Source: an uncultured Acetatifactor sp. (GTDB lineage Bacteria; Bacillota; Clostridia; Lachnospirales; Lachnospiraceae). Taken from it: a stretch of 64,000 nucleotides of DNA. Position numbers and translations under genes: made by a program. The notes below the pieces were generated by a model, which saw nothing but the letters and a program-made list of their open reading frames with translations, had not been told where the DNA came from and did no database searches. Below are positions 33,079 to 42,286 of the stretch, one piece after another; positions within the stretch are counted from its first letter, which is position 1; every line of letters begins with the position of its first letter. Location: NCBI GenBank assembly GCA_910578815.1, contig CAJTSE010000019.1:1-64000 (forward strand), given 5' to 3'.

Positions 33079-36000
33079 TTATACAAAATCTTTTTCCGTC
33101 AGAATAATCATGTCCTCTTCATCATAACGCCTTGCGAAAAGAATGTCAAAGAAATGTCCAATGGTTTTTCTATTGGCATGGCGGATCGCTTCATCAACAA
33201 TATCCTTCACTTCCATAACCGTCACCACATGATCCAATGTCTGCCGTTCTTCAATCCGGGTATGAAGCGCCAGTATCCCCAATTCATCAATAGAGTATTC
33301 CATCTCACGGGCATACTGCCTTCCGAACGACACCAGGGAATCATTGCTCAAAGCCTCTACGTCCATCCTTGCCGTGAAGCACTCACGCAGCCCCGGATGG
33401 GCCCCCAGCAGCTTATCAATGGCTTTTTTTGTGTCCTCAAGAAAAATAATGATGCCAAAATTTTCTTTTTGTAATGCCTTCTGCAGCGATTCTATTGTAT
33501 GCGTTTCCATATCCGATGCCTGCCGGATAATCAAGGCACCGCTTTTAAAACGTTCCAACGTTTCGCCTATATTCTTGGAATTCAGTCCCTGTCCCGATAC
33601 CTGCGCCACCTTGCCTGAAAAATTGCTGTCGGCCATCTGAATTTCCCGAATCATATTTTTCGCCAGGGAAAGGGTGTCCATCCCCTTCTCTCCGGTAATA
33701 ATCACATTTCCGGTATAGGCTGCCATGCTGATACTGTCAATGGCCTTTACCAGCCTCTCTCTGCCGGAACGGCTTTGGATGAAGGGGGCATAAAGTTCCT
33801 TTTCCTCACGGGTCAGAGCGCGCACCTTTGTATCCCTGCGCTGAACAATTTCTGATTCTTCCCCGGTAAATTCTTCTTTACCGCTATCCTCCGCAGGCTC
33901 TTCCACAAAGCCTCTCTCTTCTGTCTCTTCCGTCTCTCCTTCCCCAGGCTCTTCCTCAAGGTTTCCTTCTTCTGCCTCTTCCGTCTCTCCTTCTCCAGAC
34001 TCTTCTAGGTTTCCTTCTTCTGCCTCTTCCGTCTCTCCTTCTCCAGACTCTTCTAGGTTTCCTTCTTCTGCCTCTTCCGTCTCTCCTTCCCCAAGCTCTT
34101 CCTCAAAGTTTCCTTCTTCGGTTTCTCCTTCCCCAGGCGCTTCCTCAAAGTTTCCTTCTTCGGTTTCTCCTTCCCCAGGCTCTTCCTCAAGGTTTCCTTC
34201 TTCGGTTTCTCCTTCCCCAGGCGCTTCCTCAAAGTTTCCTTCTTCGGTTTCTCCTTCCCCAGGCGCTTCCTCGAAGTTTCCCTCTTCTGGCTCTACTTCC
34301 CCAGACTCTTCCTCAAAGCTGATTTCTTCTATCTCTTCTTCGTCAAGCTCCACGGGTTCACTCTCCAGCTGTTCCAGCAGGCCATCTTTCACGGATTCCT
34401 CAAACTCGGTAAACATGTTGCCTGTCTGCTCCAAAACATGCTGCCGCACTTCCTCCTGCCGCTTAGCCTCATTATCCCGCTTCAGCTTTTCCCACTCATC
34501 CAATATATCTTCAAAATCCATCTGACCGGTGATCTGCTTTTCAATTTTTTCACTCTCCGGCACCACAAGACTGATCTGACCGTCTGATTCCTGAGACAAA
34601 ACTCCGGCAATTTCCCTTGGCGGCTGCGCGGTCAGTACCTGCTCCACCCTTTGTCCCATGTTTTCCATCCTCAACTGATCCATTACGATCTTTGCCGTCT
34701 CGTCAGCATGAAGTTCTACCATTTCTTCCGGTAACTCTTTTCCTAAAGACACATTCTCCGCCGGCAAATTTTTCTCTGACACCTGCTCCCCTGCAGGCGT
34801 CTCCGGCAATGCAGACTCTTCTGCCGGTCTCTCTTCAGCGAAAGCCTTCTTCCCTGAAAAATCTTCTTCCTTTCGGATATTACCCAGTTCTCCCGTCTCC
34901 CCGAAAAATACTTCGGTGCCTTCCATAACCTCCGCCTCAGGCTCCAGATCATCTTCATCTACCTCATCTATTTCCGGCAGATCAAGGCTCTCGGTATCAG
35001 TATCCAGCAGCGGTGCAACAATAGAGCGAGTAATAGCGTCATTCTGTGCCTGATTTTCAGCCAGCACCTCCTGCAGCCCGGCCGCAATTTCTGCCTGCAG
35101 ATTAATTGTATTATAGGCGCCCACATCCATGGTTTTAACTTGTATATCCAACTCTTCCGGTTCCGGCTGCTTTTCCGCTCCTGCAAACGAAGGTTCCGCT
35201 ACAGGCGCAGGCCTGGCCAGCACCCAGTCCGTTCTGGTATCCCCCGATACCTCCGTTCCTTGTGCAGCCCAGCCCGTGTATACGGATTTGTCCGCCTGTT
35301 TACTATCCGCTGCCTTCGCTGCGCCCTCCTGCCAGTTTCCGTCGTCTGTCCCGGCATTCCACACAGAGTCCCCCCAGCCGCCTTGTGCCGTTCCGTTCTG
35401 TCCGGACTCTCCCCAGCCGCCTTGCGCCGTTCCGTCCTGTTCGGATTCTCCCCAGCCGCCTTGCGCCGTTCCGTCCTGTTCGGATTCTCCCCAGCCGCTC
35501 TGTACTGCCTCTTCCTGGACGGGATTTTCCCAGCCGGCCGGCTCTTCCACCGCTGCAGGAGCCTCTTCCACAGGGTCAAACCGATGGTCATACTTTTCCT
35601 GCTGGCTTGCAGACAAAGGCTGATGCAGCATTTTCAGTTCCATCGCTTTGATCACATATTTTCCGTCGCCAAACCAAAGGATCAACTCATCGCACTCTTC
35701 CACACAGCGAGTAGCCAAACCCACCCGATGGTACAAATATGCCAGCTCATATGCCCACTTTTCCCGGTAATCCCTTTTTTTAAGCTCTTCCAGCACACCG
35801 ATTCGCTCTTCCAGACTGACATCCTGAGCCTCGTATAGCTTATACTGCAGAATATAACGTCCCGGATCCTTCGGCGCCACCTGCACAAACTCTTTGTAAT
35901 AATTTACCGCCTGCAGAAATTCCTCCGTTTTGATGCAAAGCTCGCAGAGTGAATAACAAATAGTCTTCCCCCCCGGTCTTCTCTCATATGCCAGCAGCAG

Positions 36001-36201
36001 CATATTTTTCGCATCCTCATAGCGACGGTTTATTTTATACAGATCGCTGATGGTGCAAAGCATCATGACGCTCTTAACCCTGCGCCAGTCGATGGTATCC
36101 GCAATCTCAGCCGCCTGTGGATAGTCCCCCTCAGCGATCAGCTCTTTAATTTCGTCTGCCCTTACTTTATATTCATATTTATCCAAGGTATCTCTCCCCA
36201 T
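33079..36201 (-). CDS. TPR, repeat-rich and ATPase-like 1040-residue protein
   Basis: An N-terminal TPR-like helical domain (about 1-200) is followed by about 3.5 copies of a 13-residue unit SGWGESEQDGTAQ (about 235-285), a long acidic linker, some nine copies of an acidic 14-16-residue unit of type EEGNFEEAPGEGETEE (about 635-765), and a C-terminal AAA-like domain (about 800-1040). The last has GEKGMDTLSLAK in the P-loop position, lacking the GKS/T, then GIIIFLEDTKKA as a Walker B-like strand, so it may be a pseudo-ATPase. There is no signal peptide or membrane helix. Its stop overlaps an ATG in front of glgB. Function unknown. Confidence 0.7.
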   Translation of the reverse strand: MGRDTLDKYEYKVRADEIKELIAEGDYPQAAEIADTIDWRRVKSVMMLCTISDLYKINRRYEDAKNMLLLAYERRPGGKTICYSLCELCIKTEEFLQAVNYYKEFVQVAPKDPGRYILQYKLYEAQDVSLEERIGVLEELKKRDYREKWAYELAYLYHRVGLATRCVEECDELILWFGDGKYVIKAMELKMLHQPLSASQQEKYDHRFDPVEEAPAAVEEPAGWENPVQEEAVQSGWGESEQDGTAQGGWGESEQDGTAQGGWGESGQNGTAQGGWGDSVWNAGTDDGNWQEGAAKAADSKQADKSVYTGWAAQGTEVSGDTRTDWVLARPAPVAEPSFAGAEKQPEPEELDIQVKTMDVGAYNTINLQAEIAAGLQEVLAENQAQNDAITRSIVAPLLDTDTESLDLPEIDEVDEDDLEPEAEVMEGTEVFFGETGELGNIRKEEDFSGKKAFAEERPAEESALPETPAGEQVSEKNLPAENVSLGKELPEEMVELHADETAKIVMDQLRMENMGQRVEQVLTAQPPREIAGVLSQESDGQISLVVPESEKIEKQITGQMDFEDILDEWEKLKRDNEAKRQEEVRQHVLEQTGNMFTEFEESVKDGLLEQLESEPVELDEEEIEEISFEEESGEVEPEEGNFEEAPGEGETEEGNFEEAPGEGETEEGNLEEEPGEGETEEGNFEEAPGEGETEEGNFEEELGEGETEEAEEGNLEESGEGETEEAEEGNLEESGEGETEEAEEGNLEEEPGEGETEETEERGFVEEPAEDSGKEEFTGEESEIVQRRDTKVRALTREEKELYAPFIQSRSGRERLVKAIDSISMAAYTGNVIITGEKGMDTLSLAKNMIREIQMADSNFSGKVAQVSGQGLNSKNIGETLERFKSGALIIRQASDMETHTIESLQKALQKENFGIIIFLEDTKKAIDKLLGAHPGLRECFTARMDVEALSNDSLVSFGRQYAREMEYSIDELGILALHTRIEERQTLDHVVTVMEVKDIVDEAIRHANRKTIGHFFDILFARRYDEEDMIILTEKDFV
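33915..34296 (-). repeat. acidic 42-48 bp coding repeats
   Basis: About nine tandem copies of a 42 or 48 bp unit (GGTTTCTCCTTCCCCAGG-like on the plus strand) encode Glu/Gly-rich repeats. All lengths are multiples of three, so copy number can change without breaking the frame. Confidence 0.85.
35370..35500 (-). repeat. 39 bp coding repeats (13-residue Gly-Trp units)
   Basis: Three full and one divergent copy of a 39 bp unit, two of them almost identical, encode GGWGESEQDGTAQ-type repeats. Confidence 0.85.
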
Positions 36202-36300
36202 CCCATATACCGCCTCATTTGCATTTTCAAATCGCTTTCCTGCAAAATTAAGAAAGACGGTGCAGTCAACACATACGTATACTTTCCCACTATTTTGTTA

Positions 36301-36330
36301 AGTTTACCATAGATATAGTACACATGTCAA
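36301..36330 (-). promoter_or_regulatory. probable promoter of the 1040-residue/glgB operon
   Basis: TTGACA (complement of 36325-36330), 18 bp, TAAACT (complement of 36301-36306), 100 bp upstream of the start at 36201. Confidence 0.6.
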
Positions 36331-36497
36331 AGAAAAAAGGCAAAAAAAATACAATATCTAGTATTAGACACATAAAAACCATGGACAGATGTATCAAAAG
36401 AGATTACAGTCAGGACTGGTCGTCGGGCCGGCCGTCTGATATACTGGAGGCAGCTTTATAAACTTTATAAAATAAATAAAAGGAGAACCTGTATCAG

Positions 36498-37169
36498 ATG
36501 ACAAAATTATTAATCGTGGATGACGACAGGGCGCTTGTCACCATGCTGCAAACCCACTTTAAAATAAAGCAGTTTGAGATCCTGACCGCCGAAAACGGCG
36601 GGGAGGCATTGGAAAAATTAAAGTATCAGCCGGATCTTATTCTTCTGGACATTAATATGCCCCAGATGGACGGACTTTCATTGTGTCGACTCATCCGCGA
36701 TAAAATATCCTGCCCCATCCTGTTTTTGACGGCAAAGGCGGACGAGGATGACCGAGTGGGCGGACTGCTTTCAGGCGGCGACGACTATATCACCAAGCCT
36801 TTCAGCCTGAAGGAGCTGGATGCCCGGATCACTGCCCATCTGAGACGGGAACAGCGGCGCAGCCTCCCGTCAAGCTGTCTTTTCCAGGACGAGCTTATCA
36901 TTGATTACACATCCAGAACCGTGCAGATCGCCGGCAACTGCACGGAGTTTACCAGAGCGGAATATGGAATCATTGAGTTTCTGTCCTTGAATCCGGGAAT
37001 CGTGTTTGATAAGGATCGAATCTATGAGAAGGTCTGCGGCTATGATGCCGAAGGCGACAGTCGTGTCATAACAGAGCTGATCCGCAGAATCCGAAAAAAA
37101 TTTCAGGTATTTACGGACACAGAGTATATTGAAACTGTATGGGGGATGGGATACCGATGGGCAAAATAA
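36498..37169 (+). CDS. OmpR/PhoB family response regulator
   Basis: A 223-residue regulator. The receiver domain (1-115) has the acidic pair DDD, phospho-acceptor Asp in LILLDINMPQMDG, LFLTAKADEDD and the conserved Lys in DDYITKPFS. The C-terminal winged helix (about 130-223) has FTRAEYGIIEFLSLNPG and VITELIRRIRKKF. The ribosome site AAAAGGAGAA lies upstream. It overlaps the histidine kinase by 13 bp and precedes an ABC transporter, the usual arrangement for envelope-stress or peptide-antibiotic systems. Confidence 0.95.
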   Translation: MTKLLIVDDDRALVTMLQTHFKIKQFEILTAENGGEALEKLKYQPDLILLDINMPQMDGLSLCRLIRDKISCPILFLTAKADEDDRVGGLLSGGDDYITKPFSLKELDARITAHLRREQRRSLPSSCLFQDELIIDYTSRTVQIAGNCTEFTRAEYGIIEFLSLNPGIVFDKDRIYEKVCGYDAEGDSRVITELIRRIRKKFQVFTDTEYIETVWGMGYRWAK

Positions 37170-38365
37170 TTCAAAACCTTTCTGTCAGAAAAACGATTCT
37201 TCTCTATTTAATACTCAGCCTGATCTGCAGCTACTTTTTGTCCGCCTATATTTCCGTGCTGGCCCGGCATACACAGGCAGCTGTCTGGCGAAAATATACT
37301 GATTCGGATAAATATCCTGGTCCAGAGCGCTCCGAATATGCGGAAAACCGGCTGACACCCGACCCTTACGGCGAGATGAGACCCGCCTACAATAAAATGA
37401 CCCCTGCCGACCGCCGTATAGACGATGTCTGCGACTTTTTGCAGTCCTATGCGGTACTGATCCTGTCCATAGCCGGAAGCTGTGCATCTGTCTTTCTGTT
37501 TTACCGAAATAAATTGAAATACCCTCTTTTGGAGCTGACTCAGGCCTCCCAGAATATCTCTCAAAACAATCTGCAGTTTCATATTACGTACGAAAACAAG
37601 GACGAAATGGGACAGCTGTGCCGGGAATTCGAACGGATGCGGGCGCAGCTTGTGGAAAATAATATCCGCCTGTGGCGAAGTCTTGACGAAGAGCGGGCTC
37701 TTCGCGCCGCCATCTCCCACGACATCCGCTCCCCCCTGTCCGTCTTAAAGGGATACCATGAGATGCTGACGGACTACCTTCCCGGTGAAGCCATCAGCAT
37801 GGAAAAGGCCATGGAAATGCTGTCGGAATGTGGGAAACAGCTTGAGCGCATGGACAGATTCGTGGAGACCATGCAAAGGCTGAGCAGTCTGGAACGGCGG
37901 GAGCTTTGTCCTGATGAGCTGACCGCCAGGCAGCTGCAGGCGGAGCTTTCTGCGGAAATCAGCATTCTGGAAAAGGAAACCGGGAAAAAAATTCTGCTCC
38001 GCAAGGTTACCCCGGAAGAATCCTTTCGGGGCGATCAGGAAATCATATTAGAAGTCACGGAAAATCTGCTGTCCAACGCCCTGCGTTATGCCAGAGAAAC
38101 AGTGGAAATCACCCTCGACCTCAGGGCGGACGAATGCTGGATCCGCATCACCGATGACGGCTGCGGATTTTTCGATTCCACTGCCAAAGCTGCGAAAGCC
38201 TGTTTCCCGCAGAACCCACAAAACATCAAGGACAGCCTGAATCACTCAGGGCTGGGCATGTATATCAGCAGACTGTATTGTGAAAAGCACGGCGGCAGGC
38301 TTCTGACGGAGAATTTGCAGCAGGGCGGCGCTTCGGTAACTGCTGTATTTGGCCGGATTGTGTAA
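37157..38365 (+). CDS. sensor histidine kinase
   Basis: A 402-residue membrane kinase with two membrane helices (about 10-33 and 93-112) around a short extracytoplasmic loop of about 60 residues. A HAMP segment follows, then the H-box ISHDIRSPLSVLKGYHE and the HATPase domain with the N-box ENLLSNALRYA, DDGCGFFDS and GLGMYISRLYCEKHGG. The small sensor loop suggests sensing within or near the membrane, as in antibiotic-responsive kinases. An ATG at 37139 is an alternative start. Confidence 0.93.
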   Translation: MGKIIQNLSVRKTILLYLILSLICSYFLSAYISVLARHTQAAVWRKYTDSDKYPGPERSEYAENRLTPDPYGEMRPAYNKMTPADRRIDDVCDFLQSYAVLILSIAGSCASVFLFYRNKLKYPLLELTQASQNISQNNLQFHITYENKDEMGQLCREFERMRAQLVENNIRLWRSLDEERALRAAISHDIRSPLSVLKGYHEMLTDYLPGEAISMEKAMEMLSECGKQLERMDRFVETMQRLSSLERRELCPDELTARQLQAELSAEISILEKETGKKILLRKVTPEESFRGDQEIILEVTENLLSNALRYARETVEITLDLRADECWIRITDDGCGFFDSTAKAAKACFPQNPQNIKDSLNHSGLGMYISRLYCEKHGGRLLTENLQQGGASVTAVFGRIV

Positions 38366-38452
38366 GCAGTCTGGTCTTTTTTCGATTTTATGCCGCCTTG
38401 TTGTCTTTTCATTGTGATTTGTCCGGTACTCTGTATTGGTGACGGCTTTCGC

Positions 38453-38482
38453 TTACAATTTTCTGATTACCAGAAATAATAC
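38453..38482 (+). promoter_or_regulatory. candidate transporter promoter with inverted repeat
   Basis: TTACAA (38453-38458), 18 bp, TAATAC (38477-38482). The spacer carries TTTCTG-N5-CAGAAA (38460-38476), a perfect 6 bp inverted repeat that could be the response-regulator site. Confidence 0.4.
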
Positions 38483-38497
38483 AGAAGGAGGCAAAAC

Positions 38498-39562
38498 ATG
38501 CTTGCAATTTTTAAAAGAGAAGTCACAAACTATTTAAAGCGCCCCCTGTTCTGGCTGGGAATCGCAGCCGTGATCCTGGGCGTTTATCTGCATCTGGATT
38601 TTTACCTGCAGATTCATTTTCTCTTTCCGGGGGAGCAGATTGTCAACAATTACCCCGAAACCATCCATGCGGGAGAGACCTGGGAGGGCTATATCCCCAC
38701 ACCCCCAGAGGAACGCCGGTCCTTATGGGAAGCATCCCTGGAGGAAACCTTTGTCTCGGTTTTCGGAATGAGCAGCGCCAAAGCGGAAGCTGCCATAAAG
38801 GAAGCAGAAAATCTAAGCATCTATGACGCTGTTTCGTATTTTGAAGAAAACTACCCTGTTTATAGGCTGGCCTCGGCCTATGAGAGGACAAAATACCGAA
38901 AGGGAACCAACGAGGAAATCAATGCTTATCTTGGGCAGGTTCTCTCCGAAAAGCCCTTTTCTTATTATTTTTCCAGAATATTTGCGGACTTTGCAGGGCT
39001 GTATATGGGCTTCTTCGCCACCCTCATGCTGGCCGTTCTGTTTATGCAGGACACGAGAAATTCCACCTATGAGCTTCTTCATACCAAGCCTGTCACCGCC
39101 GAAGGCTATGTACTGGGAAAAGCTCTGGGCGGATTTTCCGTCTGCCTGATTACGCTGGCCATCCTGAACCTGGTGTTTTGGGCAGTCTGCCTGATTTCCA
39201 CCCATGATCAGGGCTTTGAAGTACACCTGCTGGATTTTATCAGGACCACCTGCCTGTATATTCTGCCCAATATGCTTATGATTGTATGTACTTATGTTCT
39301 GATTTCCCTGCTGTTTAAAAACCCCCTTCCCGGAGTGCCGCTTTTACTGCTCCTGATTGTATACTCCAATATGCCCGGCAGGAACGCCTTTGGGGTAAGC
39401 GGTTATTACGGCCGGCCTCTGGCCATCATGGTGCGGTTTTCCGGACAGCTTTTCGATACGTCGGACCCGCCCATGGTGCTGCTTAATCAAAGCTTTCTGC
39501 TGGCTGCATCTGCCGTCCTTCTGCTGCTTTCCATTCAGCTGTGGAAATGGAGGCGGATATAA
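38498..39562 (+). CDS. ABC-2 type transporter permease (larger)
   Basis: A 354-residue membrane protein. The first helix (about 18-38) is followed by a roughly 120-residue external loop and five more helices (about 165-350), the topology of ABC-2 permeases. RNSTYELLHTKPVTAEGYVLGKAL is the usual cytoplasmic coupling stretch. The ribosome site AAGGAGG lies 6 bp before the start. It is the first of three transporter genes that follow the two-component system. Confidence 0.85.
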   Translation: MLAIFKREVTNYLKRPLFWLGIAAVILGVYLHLDFYLQIHFLFPGEQIVNNYPETIHAGETWEGYIPTPPEERRSLWEASLEETFVSVFGMSSAKAEAAIKEAENLSIYDAVSYFEENYPVYRLASAYERTKYRKGTNEEINAYLGQVLSEKPFSYYFSRIFADFAGLYMGFFATLMLAVLFMQDTRNSTYELLHTKPVTAEGYVLGKALGGFSVCLITLAILNLVFWAVCLISTHDQGFEVHLLDFIRTTCLYILPNMLMIVCTYVLISLLFKNPLPGVPLLLLLIVYSNMPGRNAFGVSGYYGRPLAIMVRFSGQLFDTSDPPMVLLNQSFLLAASAVLLLLSIQLWKWRRI

Positions 39563-39636
39563 GGCTGTCAGAGCGAAATCTGACATTTTACTCGCCTTTC
39601 TCAGCATAAAACGCTTCAAAATGGAGGAAAAAGGAC

Positions 39637-40308
39637 ATGATGAAAGAAGTCAAAATATCCCTGCCCTTTTATAAAACTGCCAGCGCACTGCTGTTTATCG
39701 TGATTTTGAGCTTGATTCGGGGCGTATCGGTCAGCTATGAAATTGGAGCCGCCATGGAGCCTGCCATGGCCATTCTGACCACGGCGTTCTGCGCGGACAC
39801 CTACGTACAGGAGATTACCGGCAGACGCTCCGAAGTCTGGCGTCTGTATCCGATGAAAGATAAGCTCTGTGCCATAGGCGCCAGACTGCTGCTTCAACAG
39901 GGTTTTCTCCTGCTGTTGGCGGCGGCAGGATATTACCTGTTCTTTCTCTTTCAACGTCCCCGCCTGTTCAGCCTCATGCAGCCGGAGGCCGGAAGCGAAA
40001 TCAGACAGTTTATGATTTTCCTGGGGGCAATGGCTGTGACGATTGCGTTTTGGTCCGTCCTTTCAAACACCATCGCCTGCATCTTCCGCAGCCTGTGGTT
40101 TGGAATCGGCGGAAGCCTGCTCCTGTGGCTGATGGCAAATTCCTCCTTTGCGAAGAAGCTCCTGGGCCCCCGCAATGTTTTTTCCTACGCCTATCGAAAC
40201 ATTGCAGATGCCGGCGGCTTCGGCTGGCTTGCGGGAAAGGGCATCTGCATCGCCCTCTGCGCCGTAATGCTGCTGCTCCTGCCGACCCTGTTAAAGAAAA
40301 GAGGATAG
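39637..40308 (+). CDS. ABC-2 type transporter permease (smaller)
   Basis: A 223-residue hydrophobic protein with about six membrane helices and the coupling stretch YVQEITGRRSEVWRLYPMKDK. It is shorter than its partner at 38498 and likely forms a heterodimer with it. GGAGG lies upstream of the ATG pair at 39637/39640. Substrate unknown. Confidence 0.8.
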   Translation: MMKEVKISLPFYKTASALLFIVILSLIRGVSVSYEIGAAMEPAMAILTTAFCADTYVQEITGRRSEVWRLYPMKDKLCAIGARLLLQQGFLLLLAAAGYYLFFLFQRPRLFSLMQPEAGSEIRQFMIFLGAMAVTIAFWSVLSNTIACIFRSLWFGIGGSLLLWLMANSSFAKKLLGPRNVFSYAYRNIADAGGFGWLAGKGICIALCAVMLLLLPTLLKKRG

Positions 40309-40350
40309 TAAATTTATTAATCACATTTTCAATCGGAAAAGAGGTAATTT

Positions 40351-41220
40351 ATGAGTATTCTAATGAATGACCTGACTGTGACCTTTCGAAATAACGTAAC
40401 TGCTATCGACCATGCCAGCCTGGAAGTCCCGGAGGGCATCTTCGGCCTGCTGGGGGAAAACGGCGCGGGAAAGACCACGCTGATGCGGGTACTGACCACT
40501 ACCCTGAGCCCCTCAAGCGGCACGGTAACCTTGAATGGCCTCCAATACCACGAGAAAAATTATGAAAAGATACAGAGGCTGATCGGCTATCTGCCCCAGG
40601 AAATCGACCTCTATCCGGGCCTGACCGTACAGGAATGCCTGGAATATATGGGAGCTCTGGCAGGCGTCCCCAAGAGCCTCTGCAGGGAGCGTATCGAATG
40701 TTATCTGGAAAAGACCGGCCTGACAGAACACAGGAAAAAGAAGATGAAGCAGCTCTCCGGCGGCATGAAACGGCGAGTAGGACTGATCCAGGCTCTCATA
40801 AACGACCCTGAATTTCTCATCATCGACGAACCCACCACCGGCCTGGACCCGGAGGAACGCATCCGCATCCGCAATCTGCTGGTGGATTTTTCAGAAAAAC
40901 GCACCGTTTTATTTTCCACTCATGTGGTGGAAGATCTGGCTGCCACCTGCAATCAGCTTGCCGTAATGAAAAAAGGATGCTTCCTGTACTCCGGCAGCGT
41001 ACAGAATCTGCTGGACAACGCAGCCGGCGCAGTGTGGGAGTGTATGGTAACCGATCCCATAAAGGCACGGGAGCTGGAACAGAATTACCGCATTTCCTCC
41101 AAGCAGCAGACAGAGGGCGGCATCCGACTGCGCATCTTAAGCAGGATAAAGCCGGGAATTGACTGCAGGCCGGTACCGGTGACGTTGGAAGATGCGTATA
41201 TCTATCTTCACAACTATTAA
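40351..41220 (+). CDS. ABC transporter ATP-binding protein
   Basis: A 289-residue ATPase with Walker A GLLGENGAGKTTLMR, Q-loop YLPQEIDLYPGLT, signature LSGGMKRRVGLIQAL, Walker B FLIIDEPTTGLDPEER and switch His in FSTHVVED. It supplies energy to the two permeases upstream. The C-terminal 70 residues are an accessory domain common in antibiotic-export ATPases. The set regulator-kinase-permease-permease-ATPase suggests a peptide or antibiotic exporter under direct two-component control. Confidence 0.93.
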   Translation: MSILMNDLTVTFRNNVTAIDHASLEVPEGIFGLLGENGAGKTTLMRVLTTTLSPSSGTVTLNGLQYHEKNYEKIQRLIGYLPQEIDLYPGLTVQECLEYMGALAGVPKSLCRERIECYLEKTGLTEHRKKKMKQLSGGMKRRVGLIQALINDPEFLIIDEPTTGLDPEERIRIRNLLVDFSEKRTVLFSTHVVEDLAATCNQLAVMKKGCFLYSGSVQNLLDNAAGAVWECMVTDPIKARELEQNYRISSKQQTEGGIRLRILSRIKPGIDCRPVPVTLEDAYIYLHNY

Positions 41221-41316
41221 TATGCGCTCTTTTTCTTCATAACCGTATGATCTCTCCCATTGCATTGCTGCTCATAAGACCTCTCGTATAAGTTATGTCC
41301 AAAATCGGAGTACCTT

Positions 41317-42171
41317 TTAAATCCGGTTACTCAGCTCCGCAAACTGCTCCAGAGTCAGGGCCTCTCCCCGGATCATGGGCGGCAGTCCCATTTTTTCCAG
41401 TGCTGCCGCCGCATGGTCTCTGGAGATTCCCAGCTCAGGCGCATTCGAAAGACTGTTGACCAAAGTCTTCCTGCGCTGGCCAAAGGATGCCTTAATCAGA
41501 GAAAACATTTTTTTCTCATCCTCCACCTGCACGGCCGGTTTTTCATGCCTGGTGAGCCGGATCACCGCGCTGCCCACATTAGGCCTGGGGATAAAACAAT
41601 TTGGCGGCACCTTTGCCACCACCTCCGGCTCCGCATAATACTGCACCGCCAGGGATAAAGCGCCGTAATCCTTTGTGCCGGGGCCTGCCTGCATCCGCTC
41701 CGCCACTTCCTTCTGTACCATCACGGTAATGCTCTTTACCGGCACCTGCTTTTCAAACAGCCCCATGATAATAGGAGTAGTAATGTAATAGGGCAGGTTT
41801 GCCACCACCTTGATGGATCTGCCTTCGTTTCGTTCCTTCACAATCCGGTTAAGATCCACTTTCAGTATATCGTCATTGATCACCGTTACGTTTTCGTAAT
41901 CCGAAAGTGTTTCTTCCAGTATCGGAATCAGATTTTTATCAATTTCCACCGCCACCACTTCTCTGGCCGTTTCCGCCAGGTATTGGGTCATAGTGCCGAT
42001 CCCCGGACCGATCTCCAGACACAGATCCTCCTTGGTAATTCCGGCAGCTCTGATAATTCTCTCCAGGACAGAGGTGTCAATCAGGAAATTCTGCCCGTAC
42101 TTTTTTTGGAAATTGAAATTATATTTTTGGAGTATTTCTATGGTATTGCGTGGTATGCCCAGTGATGCCAT
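41317..42171 (-). CDS. rsmA: 16S rRNA dimethyladenosine transferase RsmA (KsgA)
   Basis: A 284-residue enzyme that dimethylates two adjacent adenosines in the 3' hairpin of 16S rRNA. It shows QKKYGQNFLIDTSVLERI, AdoMet motif CLEIGPGIGTMTQYLAE, catalytic NLPYYITTPIIMGL and the PRPNVGSAVIRL stretch. The start at 42171 has AGGAG with 8 bp spacing; two upstream ATGs are less well placed. Confidence 0.96.
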   Translation of the reverse strand: MASLGIPRNTIEILQKYNFNFQKKYGQNFLIDTSVLERIIRAAGITKEDLCLEIGPGIGTMTQYLAETAREVVAVEIDKNLIPILEETLSDYENVTVINDDILKVDLNRIVKERNEGRSIKVVANLPYYITTPIIMGLFEKQVPVKSITVMVQKEVAERMQAGPGTKDYGALSLAVQYYAEPEVVAKVPPNCFIPRPNVGSAVIRLTRHEKPAVQVEDEKKMFSLIKASFGQRRKTLVNSLSNAPELGISRDHAAAALEKMGLPPMIRGEALTLEQFAELSNRI

Positions 42172-42286
42172 GTGCATGTCTCCTCTGCATTCCAATGTTT
42201 ATTTCCTCACGGCATTTGAACGCCTCTCACCTGCTGCGGAGAAATTGTCTGCTTCTTCTGCGCTTATTCTGTATTTCTGCGCCTTT

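Noticed and set aside
34617..35838. long frames on the plus strand opposite the 1040-residue gene
   Set aside because: They are Pro/Ser/Arg-rich mirror frames created by the coding repeats, without ribosome sites.
36360..36480. promoter of the response regulator gene
   Set aside because: A TATACT lies near 36438, but no acceptable -35 is placed upstream of it, so I do not annotate it.
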